In this document: positions 55,535 to 64,000 of the stretch, one piece after another
Position numbering within the stretch: the first letter of the stretch is position 1
Layout: each line of letters begins with the position of its first letter
The notes under the pieces: generated by a model
What the model saw: only the letters and a program-made list of their open reading frames with translations
What the model was told of the DNA's origin: nothing
Database searches by the model: none
From: Collybiopsis luxurians FD-317 M1
Taxonomy: Eukaryota > Basidiomycota > Agaricomycetes > Agaricales > Omphalotaceae
Assembly (NCBI GenBank): GCA_000827265.1
Contig: KN834796.1
Span: forward strand, 1 to 64,000
Reading direction: 5' to 3'
Length of the DNA stretch: 64,000 nucleotides
Translations under genes and position numbers: made by a program

Positions 55535-57479
55535 GATGTTTATACTAGACTCGACGGGGAATCCGCTTCGATGGGACAACTCTCCTCCGGAATTAGAGCA
55601 CTTTATACCATCGCGGAAGAGCTGTAAGGGTCTGTTTTGAAACATACGTTGGCTGGTCTTCTGTTTAGCCGGAGCACATGCACGTGTATGTGGTACGACA
55701 AATTCGTTTTGCTATTTCTCAATGAAAAGTTACTCACGTCTGGCCTTTCCGGATCCAGCTCCGAATTATGTTAATCTCCTGCTATGTGCTAGACCAAATC
55801 TCGACATCATCATTGGTAAACTTCGGAATATTATTCGTTCGTTTCGGCCACAAGACGAAGTTATGAGAGTACATCTGAGTACTTCCAGTTCTTCTTACTT
55901 TTCTGAACTGACGTGAGCACAAGGACGCAGTCTATACATAGTTGCGAGTTGAATAAACACATAACCTGAAGAAACTAAAAAGAGTGTAGTCTGCAGTGCA
56001 AAATTCGGAGGTAAGCGGTCACGACATGAACATTCATTAACTCCAAAAAAGGTTCAGCCGAGCATCAGATGAGAACTCTTCGCGGGAATTTTTTGGAGAC
56101 ACGTAGTAGAGATGCGTTTCGGTAGATGAGCGGTGATTCCCGACCGATACTTACAGTGGTGACCTTACCTAGGATCAATTCAAACTTTCACTCGCCTATG
56201 TAGAAATACAGAGTCGCGCAATCCTCACCCCTCCTTCACTTTTACCGGTCGTTGAGTCCTCTTTGCGGGAAGCGATTGAAGTTATACAAATACTTACCGC
56301 ATACAGATTCACTTCAGATATGTAGGTGATTCCTAACGAAGAAGTAAACACATATTAGCCATGTCACCTCAAGAAATCTCAAACAAGACTTCGGCCGAGT
56401 CCTCTTTGCGAGAATCAATGACAGTTTTAATGTAGTTACCTCGCACAGATTCACTGTATATTCGTACGCCTTTCGCTAGACAAGCGGTTTGGACAGGTAA
56501 GCATGTTAGGCAAAGTCATCTCAAGAAAACTCAACAGAGATCAAGCCTGGTCAAGTCGGGACACGAAGTAGATTTAGAACCCCCTAGTATAATTAAAAAT
56601 ATCTCCTTACAGTGTACTGATTGACTAGATACGTATTCGTTCCGGTGGATGGGCGGTGATTCCTAACGGGTAGGCGGATGTTCAAAACGCATCCGGATAC
56701 TTAGCGTAACGTCAAATCGGACTCGGATTTGCATACCCAGTATCTACTCACACTCAAACGCGACATAGGAAGGACTGGTGACCAAGCCGAATTATATCCT
56801 CTTGTAATCCCTCAGCTTCATACTCATCACTTGCATCTATCCCTCCCTCACTCCCATCCTTCCTCGCCTAAACGTGACGGAAGTCCTCATCCGCACACTG
56901 CGACCCCTTTATGTAAACGAATCAAACCCTCACCACCTGCGTGAAGTCTACCCTGAAACTTGGGTCCTTTCGACTTCCATACCTATTATCTACCTAAGAC
57001 TACCAAGCCTCATCCGAGTCAACCCCTCTCGCAATCTTCACCCCTCCCTCAGCCCCATACTCATCACTCGCATGAATCTCCCCCGCACTCCCATCCTTCT
57101 TCATCTTCACATGACATTAATCCCCCTCCCCACACCTCGACTGCCCATTCGCCCCCTTCAAATGCACCACAAACTCCACCTCCCCCTGCTCATCCACATG
57201 AAGCGTCCCTTCATACGGGCATATTCAGTTGCGCCCTGGTGCCTTTGGACCCGAATTGGAAGAAATTTTGGGATTTGGACCGGAGGAAGAGTTGGGCGGC
57301 ATTGCGGAGTTTGCCGACGTCGGAGGCGGGAATGATACGGGACTGGTGACCAAGCCGAATTAACTCCTCTTGTAATCCTCACTCCTCCCTTAGAACTTAT
57401 CGCTTGCATGTATCCTTCCTCACTCCCATCCTTCCTCATCTAAGCTCACACTACAACCCATTCAAACGAATCAAAGACT
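55535..57479. other. Intergenic stretch with a direct repeat and a low-complexity frame
   Basis: A segment of about 100 bases (ACTGGTGACCAAGCCGAATT... to 'cactcccatccttcctc') occurs at 56774-56870 and again, diverged, at 57340-57440. Between the copies a His/Pro/Ser-rich plus-strand frame (56960-57349) ends in a normal-looking segment, DPNWKKFWDLDRRKSWAALR. It may be the tail of an unrecognised gene, but I cannot find its beginning. The rest holds nothing I can identify. Confidence 0.45.
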
Positions 57480-57655
57480 TAATTGAGTGGTAACCGGCTG
57501 TCATCGCTTATAAGTTATAAGCCCCCAAAATGGTCCAGAATTAAAATTTTCATTAATGATATAAGCACCATAAGCACCGTAATCGGTCCAGATTATAGGC
57601 ATTGATCAGCGCTGATAGGCACTTATCGGCCCCCTGTCGGTTTTCCAGACACAGT
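57480..57655. repeat. Second copy of the 45.2-kb element's right end
   Basis: Matches 46004-46178 with substitutions: 'aaccggctgtcatcgctta', 'agcccccaaaat', 'cataagcaccgtaatcggtc' and 'cagcgctgataggc-cttatcgg'. It ends TTTTCCAGACA where the other copy ends TTTTCCGACA. Its left part is missing or not recognisable. Confidence 0.7.
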
Positions 57656-58514
57656 CTGCCTGTACTTTACATCAAGAACGCCTGTCGTTAACATTCAGTT
57701 TATCCATATTACTAACATTTTCAGGGATATCAATTCTGGGATAGGGAGCGAGTGCCATGCCGGCAAAACACATACGGCCCAACCACAAAACACATCTGAC
57801 CGGTGCAAAAATTAAGTTTGACAGGCCAAACTGTCAAAATTGTCTTGGTTAATTTGATCAATCTCTACTCAGCATCTACATGAAAGTATAATTGTCAATG
57901 TTCATTATAATAAATAGTAGGGGAAGACATAAGTATATGTTTATTACAGAAGTAGCACTTCAGTCCAAGTGGGACTTGAGAAAAAAAGCACATAGGTGCA
58001 GGAGCACACATACACAATAGAAAGAGCATGGGACTTCAAACTGCATTCCAGTATAACTGCTGTCTGCAGATGCACCTGAATGCATTGGGATGGAGTTGCT
58101 GTTAGTAGCACCTCAAGCAGCATTTCAAAGCCACTACAATTCAGTACAGGAGCTTTCAGTTGCTGCTTCCAAGTTCTGCCTTTTGCTGCAGAAGCATCTG
58201 AGCCCAGTAACATGGGACTGCTGCCATCATCACATATCAAGCACCAACCCATACTTGTTGCTGTTATCCTCACCAGCATCTCAATGCAGTAGCTTTTGAT
58301 TTGTACATAAAAAATTTCTAGCACCATGCTGTTGCTACTGAGTCTAACTCACTGATACTTAGTGCAGCAGCATTGAGTTGCATTTATAGATTAAATCACA
58401 GTGCCTTACTAAGTTGCCATCAGATACATCAGGAAAAATTGCCCTATTGACCAGGGAGCCAGGACCGGCCTAGGGACACCCCCCCAATCCTAGGAAACCT
58501 CAGGGATCCTACTT

Positions 58515-59158
58515 GTGGGATGGGCCATCGCACTTTGCACATGGCATGTACAAGTCCAGACAGACTCAGCTTTTCACTTTGCTGCAAGTTATGAGTGTCA
58601 CAAAGCTACTGATTGGGTAGTTCATAAGCTTGAACAAATTTATCTACATCCTTTATGTCAGTTGGGCCTCATGTTTGAGTTAGGAGTCAGAAAATGGATT
58701 GCTCCTGCCACAGATGCCCTTCTCACTCAGCCAATCTATGAGCTATCTCACAAAGAATGAATGGAAATTGGACATGAGGTTGCTGGAGCTATAGCTATGA
58801 CTCAGTTGATGGTATCGGAAGCACATTGTAGAATTGGTTCTGTCCCTCCACCAGTTTTCTTTGGTTTCAGTGCCAAAATGTGTCTACATTATGGAGTTGA
58901 TCATAAAGACTCAGGCTGTGCTGAGGCCTGGGATCACATTTGGTGGAACAAGATTGGTAGAGAGCTCCTGTGACCAGACCCTATCTCCTTCAATGCAGCT
59001 CTTGAGTTGATTCAAAGCACAAAGTTTGATGGGGTTACCCCTGCTTGTAAAGCTGCTCTTGACAGACTAGAGAAACACTTCAGTGTCAAAGCCGAGATCA
59101 AGCAAAAGCTTGCTGACAACTTCATCTCCTGGATGGCAATGACTTGTTATACTTGATA
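58515..59158 (+). pseudogene. BTB/POZ-protein C-terminal remnant
   Basis: A single plus-strand frame reads through two TGA codons: ATDWVVHKLEQIYLHPLCQL, FELGVRKWIAPATDALLTQ, IYELSHKE(stop)MEIGHEVAGAI, GSVPPPVF, GRELL(stop)PDPISFNAALEL. The order (cell-type repeat, 'wl-pa---LL-qpi', 'mEiG-evAg-i') is that of mushroom BTB/POZ proteins after the BTB domain itself, which is missing here. Both stops are at places where CGA (Arg) would fit (KE-R-ME and LL-R-PD). Confidence 0.6.
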
Positions 59159-60045
59159 TGTACTATCTTCCAGCATTCTTTCTGTCTTTGAAGCTCTGCT
59201 TTACTCTCAATCACCTCCCTATCTTTCAGTAAACCTAGTATAGCATTACAAGATGCTTACACTCTTTATGGAATCACATATTGTTCCCTACAGTACAGTA
59301 ACAGTAGCACTTTATAATGTTATATCCCAATGTCAGCGTAGATTTGATCTTAGGTGTGATCTTAAACCTGCACACAGTTTTGAACTCAGGTGTGATTTTG
59401 AACTTGGGTGTGAATTTGAACTTGGGCATGATTTTGGACTTGGGCACAGTTCTGAACTTAGGCATACCTATGAACTTGAGTACTGAATATGCATGTGGGG
59501 CACAGTGAACAGGTCTCCGTATATGAGTATCTAGTGAAGTTGGGGGCATGAAAATTGACAAGCAGGGTAGCTTTAATTTTTCACTCACTTGAATAGCATA
59601 GTCCTACTGCACATCAAGTGTGAGTAGGGGTAGAAAGTATGCAGGGAAGGGTCTATTTGATTATGGTGAAGTGAAAGATGAGACCAGAAGGGGGTCTGAA
59701 ATGCACTCAAGGTTGGAATAACATTTGGACAAAAGGAATGAAGATTGGATTGGGTATAGGGTATGAGCAAACAGCTGCTCAGAAGAATTCACAGTGACAG
59801 TAATGATCAACCTGAAAAGTGACAGATATGAGAATCTTGGTGCTTATTAGAAACTGTTGCAGTCATTCTATAACTTGCAATTTCAATAGAGATTCAATGC
59901 CAAGGCACTCAATCAAGCTACTATCCAAGGCCAGAGATACTGGTGGATTATGGCAGCATGCTGATGAGTAGTACAAGATATTCAAAATGACACTGAAAAC
60001 ACAAATGTACATAGAATTAATACCTAAACAAGAGATAACATACAT
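59159..60045. other. CpG-poor spacer
   Basis: Apart from the minisatellite I see no gene or repeat here. Confidence 0.4.
59335..59484. repeat. Minisatellite, ~18-bp unit
   Basis: About eight degenerate units of the type 'tttgaacttgggtgtga', encoding FELG-like repeats in one frame. I do not consider it coding. Confidence 0.65.
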
Positions 60046-61601
60046 TTAACTTCCAAAACTTGTTAATGCTAACCCCCCAGCCCATATCATTTCCATGGCC
60101 ATGCTACCAATTGGAGTAAGTTCTACTATCAGCCACTGCCCTGAGTCTGACTGCTCTGCCATTTCAGGAGGCAGAGATTTCCCCTCCAAGTTGAAAACTG
60201 TGCACAGGTCCAGCTCTATCAAGGCTTTAGGATCAAATTCCACCCCTGTGTCCTGAGAATTTGAGGTACTGATGATACTGAGTGGCACAGTGTTGTTATT
60301 GTCAGTGGAAGATTTAGGAGTGTGAGCAAGCAAGTGAGAGATCTGTTTAAAGGCATCCTCAAGTGGACCATTAACAGAAATTCCTTGCTTGGGAATTTGT
60401 ACTCCAGTACCTTCAAGCTCGCTGTGAGAAACTTGCTTGGCCATAGCCTGGAACCCTGGGAGGAGAATTTTGTGCAGATTGCTAGTGGATGACAATGAGG
60501 CACCTTTTGTCAACCCTTCAGAGTGCAGGGGCTTATAGAATACCAATAGATATTGTTGGTCACTAATGGGAACAGAAGGAGCATTGAATGGAGATAAGAG
60601 CTGCAAATAAGTATCCATTTCCCCAGGCCAGAGAGGGAGCAGCATGAAATGAGAATCTGCTGGAACGCAAGATAAAATGTCCAATTTTGTGTGCAATGAA
60701 CTACCAACAGGGTACAAGCCACTTTTCTTTCCACTGTTTGTTTTTTCTCTGGTGGAAGGCAATGAGTGAACATTTTTAAAAGAATACTCCACCTGCCCAC
60801 TGAGAACAAGGCATTGCATTTCCTGTTGCTTACAGGTGGCAAATGTAATCCATGGTGGCACTGAGAGACCTGAGTTCATGGAGGATGCAGTACCAGCAGG
60901 GGAGAATTTGGAAGACAGCTGACTTGAGTGACTAGGTGAAAATGTATCTGAGGTTAAAATACATTTGAGAAGGTTTGAGAACTGTGAAGTTGTAGACAAG
61001 ATCAAATCACAAGTTTGCAAACTGCTGCTTGCCATTTGAGACAAGGGTGATCCAATACTACTGAAGAGCTCCAGCAGTTGGTCCAAAATACCATAAGCAC
61101 ACTTATAATTTTCTCTCAAACCTTGTACCCTGTTGCTGTGTTCATCCCTGCCACCCTCATTGTCAAGCATCCTGACCCTCTTTCCTTTGGCCCTCTCCCA
61201 TTCATGGTGGGTATTTTGATCAGCAGCTGACTTGGACTTGCCATCAGGGCATACTTTAGCTTGTCATAGACTGAAGGGGGGTACCAAGTCCCAACATCAT
61301 ACCCACTATGATCATTGTGATTCAAGTCCAGTGTAGCCAAAACTCTTGCATCTTTGGTGTCTATATCCTTGGTGTTTACATCCTTGGTGTCGCTGCATAT
61401 TAGTTGAATCTGCATATCACTTTTTATCTGAGTTTTCACCTCCTGATCTTGTTTGGACACTTCAAGGCTATTACTCAGTGCACCCTTCAACAAGGACAGG
61501 CTCCTCAACCTGCTTTTGTCTTTCTTCAAATGTTTTCTGCTCTTTTCCTTTTTGCCTGTTCCCTTCTTCCTTCTCTGTGTGTTGCCAGTGCCACCTGGCA
61601 A
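60046..61601 (-). CDS. Large uncharacterised gene in CpG-depleted DNA (two overlapping frames)
   Basis: The frame 61116-61601 (161 codons, very Lys-rich N-terminus KKGTGKKEKSRKHLKKDKSR, then a VNTKDIDTKD repeat, then TWYPPSVYDKLKYALMAS) overlaps the frame 60046-61170 (374 codons) by 55 bases. A one-base shift or an unseen intron near 61150 would join them into a protein of about 520 residues. The second frame has ordered-looking segments (VPPWITFATCKQQEMQCLVL, DSHFMLLPLWPGEMDTYLQL, QQYLLVFYKPLHSEG). I recognise no domain. A frame this long without stops, in DNA stripped of CG, suggests that this gene was maintained while methylated. A gene carried by a large mushroom DNA transposon (KDZ or similar) is one possibility. 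Confidence 0.5.
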
Positions 61602-62111
61602 AATGCTGCCTCATGGTGGCCAATAGCCATTGCTCCCTGAATTTCTCTAGGCACAAGCATGATAACATGGTGACATTGAGAGGATGGTGTTAACAAGGGA
61701 CCTGGTGGTGCTGAGTTTGAAACCTTTGAAATTCCTCCATGATCTCAGGAGTATTGTCAGCTTATTGAGAATGCAGCAACTTTGGAGTGTTGATGAACCA
61801 AGATAGCTGGATGGTGCAAGTCAAAACAACTCTGCTGAGAGGGAGAAGGGGCCACAACTACCCTTTCATTAGCCATGAGGGACCAGGAAGGAGTTTGGAT
61901 GGCTATGGATTGTTTTGTCAGAGTTGAGGTCAAATCACAGGCAGTTTTACTAGAATTGTTGCCATAGTTCTGTGCATCATTTCATAAACATCTGATGAGG
62001 ATGCACTGTTGGGGTGGTTTGCCTGTGTCGCCTGCTCCTTTTGTTGCTGAGCACAGACCTAGCTGCTCCTTCAAGAGTTTGTTTTAAGAAGAACACAAAA
62101 TGCAAACTTAC

Positions 62112-62496
62112 CTGAAGCCTTCATTTTTGCCTTGGCATCAACATGAGTTCATTTGTGCATTGCCTCCACTTTTCTGACCTCTTCACTGACATCCCTCTCA
62201 ACTGTCCTGGTCCCTTGTCTGGCAACATCCATGTCAGTACCCACCCTGCATGACTCCTTCCACTGTTCTTTATCATCCTTTCCTTCAGAAGCTATCCGAG
62301 AAACCATATCCTCTCTTGTAACATTGAACCTTCCCAGCCAAAAATTCCCCCATATCTCCTTTGTACCAACTGGCATCCCATGGTACTTAGTGTCCCCCAC
62401 CTTCTCCTCCAGTTTTTCAGCATTCATTTCATTCAGGTTCAGCCTCTTGCCAGCTCCTTGCATAAATTGCAGATACAACCTGATCAAAAAATACAT
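62112..62496 (-). pseudogene. Upstream exon of a transposon-borne gene with TGA at a CpG
   Basis: The minus strand reads LNLNEMNAEKLEEKVGDTKY, GTKEIWGNFWLGRF, KEQWKESCRVGTDMDVARQG, VSEEVRKVEAMHK, then TGA, then THVDAKAKMKAS and a perfect donor (CAG|GTAAGT at 62112/62111). A possible acceptor (TTTTTTGATCAG) precedes it at about 62485. CGA in place of the TGA would keep the frame to the donor. It may belong to the same gene as 60046-61601, about 500 bases downstream. Confidence 0.45.
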
Positions 62497-62789
62497 CTTA
62501 CCAATACAAAAATCTGGTTCAACTGGTCAAATTTTTGACATTTACATTAACAATAATACAACTGTAATACTTATATATATAATTGCAGTGGCATCTCAAC
62601 ACAGACAGAATGGGAGAGCTACTGAATGCTGAAACTGCAGAATATACTAATAGGCTATGCTGAATAATGCTCAAACTATAATTGCATTTGAGTGCAACAG
62701 TATTGAGATACTGTTATAATTACATCTGAAGCAGCACTGTAATGCAGGTGCTATAGTCTGCAACAGGTCTGCAATAGCAGCTGAATGCA

Positions 62790-63110
62790 ATAGACCTCAA
62801 CTGCTGTCAAAATTTTCATGAACAAAAAGCCTTGTGCTTCAGCACAGAGTTGCTACTATAAACATATCCTCAATGGCATTCTGGTGCTACTGCATTTGTC
62901 TGCAATGATACTTGAGTGCAGAAGCATGGAGGTGCTATTATAAAAGATATGCTAAACAGCATTCTGGTGCTACCCCATTTGTCTGCAACAGTACTTGAGT
63001 ATGGTAGCATGAAGTTGCTACTGTAACATATCCTAAACAGCATTCCAATGCTACTGCATTTATCTGCAATAGCACTTGGGTGCAACAGGTTTTAGTTGCT
63101 GTAAAAAATT
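62790..63110. repeat. Tandem array, ~82-bp unit
   Basis: At least three units, with 'gcattctggtgcta' beginning near 62876 and 62959 and 'gcattccaatgcta' near 63040, plus partial units on either side. Each continues 'catttgtctgcaa-agtacttgagt'. Related words occur at 58060-58380 in the same orientation, so the array family flanks the coding part of the CpG-poor region. Outside the array, 63110-64000 holds nothing I can identify. Confidence 0.65.
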
Positions 63111-64000
63111 CTCAAATAGCCTTGCCATTGATAGACCTCTGTCAATTGCTCTAATGGGTTCAGAATGCAACTACTCTCAAACCTTTCTTTGTAGACTTGA
63201 TTGTAGAGATATCCAGGTTGCCCTCAGAAGCTGCTGCAAGTAGATGCTCTTGTACCTGTAACAGCACCTGAGGGCAATGGCATTTACCCTTCAAATCACT
63301 TATATTTCCTGACAATCTTGATATAGTCTGTATGTAAATATTTTGATTGTAGACAGTTCACAGCCAGCCAACTTGAATTATGAGTCCAGGATAAAATGAA
63401 GGAATCATCCTTATGGCCAGTTTGTCCTTTTTCCCAGAATCCTCTCTATACCCAAGTTTTATCCCCATATACAGACATGTCACTTTCTGTGACTTTCTGT
63501 TATGTGTGTGACTTCCTGACCACCACCATCATTTTCCTTTTCAAATGTTCTCCTCTTCATTGCCTCTTGTGTTGTTCTCTGTTGTTTCCTTTCTTTGATG
63601 CTTTTTGACTTGATGTATGTCCTCTCCCTTACACTGTGGGAAGTGATTACAATCATACTGATTGAGTCAGACAATCATTGCAGTCAAAAACAATCAGTAT
63701 GATTTTAATTTTTCCATGCAGTCAAAACAACAGTAGACCTCCATAGACACACCAGTCACAATAATTGTCAATATGGGTGAGCAGTCAGAATCATTGCAAC
63801 AACTTTGTGAGCTCTGTCGCTGGTCAGTTATACTGAATGCACATTTCTTCTCAGCGCGCATATGCTGTTTCAAAATATGTAGTGTTGAGTTGCCAAGACT
63901 AGACACAGAACTCTCATTTCAAACCCTATCTTATTCTATACTTCTTGTATGTCCTGGTAGTATTCAATAGACACTGCATATTAGCTCCTGCATAATGAAG

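Larger units (their letters stand above)
57850..64000. other. CpG-depleted, transposon-like region
   Basis: From about 57,850 to the end I count about 14 CG dinucleotides in 6.1 kb, where several hundred would be expected at this base composition and where the rest of the window has them in nearly every line. TG and CA are abundant. The region contains decayed gene pieces with TGA stops at likely CGA positions, a minisatellite, an array of ~82-bp repeats, and one large uncharacterised gene. This fits long-term cytosine methylation and deamination of transposable DNA. Confidence 0.8.

Noticed and set aside
62790..63110. CRISPR-like array
   Set aside because: The units are ~82-bp tandem repeats with no unique spacers, in a fungal genome.

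Overview
The window is genomic DNA of a mushroom-forming basidiomycete (Agaricomycetes). The genes are broken by many short introns of about 45-75 bp with GT..AG ends. The families are typical of that group: a FunK1 fungal kinase, F-box/LRR-like proteins, a basidiomycete long-loop GATA factor, MYND proteins, and a kinase-like family with a C-terminal CxxC. I rebuilt exon structures by hand from the reading frames. Every model given as join coordinates keeps one open frame through all its splice junctions, but none has been tested against RNA.

Layout. 1-7.1 kb: ordinary single-copy genes on the minus strand (a Ser/Pro-rich protein, a C2H2 + RING protein, a DUF3602/PAR32-type protein with three GRGG-x-GNI repeats). 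9.0-13.2 kb: a tandem pair of F-box genes. 16.1-46.9 kb: a reshuffled region built from copies of one block, in the order [agaricomycete-specific domain gene]-[GATA factor]-[MYND protein]-spacer-[Ish1/Msc1-like protein]. Block A (16.2-22.0 kb) holds a normal stand-alone GATA gene, an intact MYND gene and a decayed Ish1 copy. Block B (22.3-35.1 kb) holds a chimeric gene whose frame runs from the agaricomycete-specific domain straight into a GATA zinc finger, then an intact MYND gene. Its spacer is split by a 4.9-kb insertion carrying a FunK1 kinase, a partial gene and a non-autonomous hAT element; the intact Ish1 gene follows. Block C (40.0-46.7 kb) is 5'-truncated, and all three of its genes carry small frameshifts. 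Two kinase-like paralogues (37.4-39.3 and 48.5-50.7 kb) flank block C, and a fragment of a third is joined to an Ish1 tail at 46.4-47.0 kb.

52.0-55.5 kb: SDHAF2 (the succinate dehydrogenase flavinylation factor) next to a tandem pair of secreted PL7-like polysaccharide lyases, one of which has lost its splice donor. From about 57.8 kb to the end the DNA changes character. CG dinucleotides almost vanish (about 14 by my count from 57.85 kb to the end of the 63,900 line), and the coding remnants carry TGA where CGA is expected. This looks like a transposon-rich region that has been under cytosine methylation.

Most interesting: the in-frame fusion of an agaricomycete-specific domain to a GATA finger (22.3-25.0 kb); the DNA rearrangements around it, including a fold-back palindrome at a duplication breakpoint and an interstitial telomere-like tract with GC-rich hairpins; and the sharp CpG-depleted boundary near 57.8 kb.
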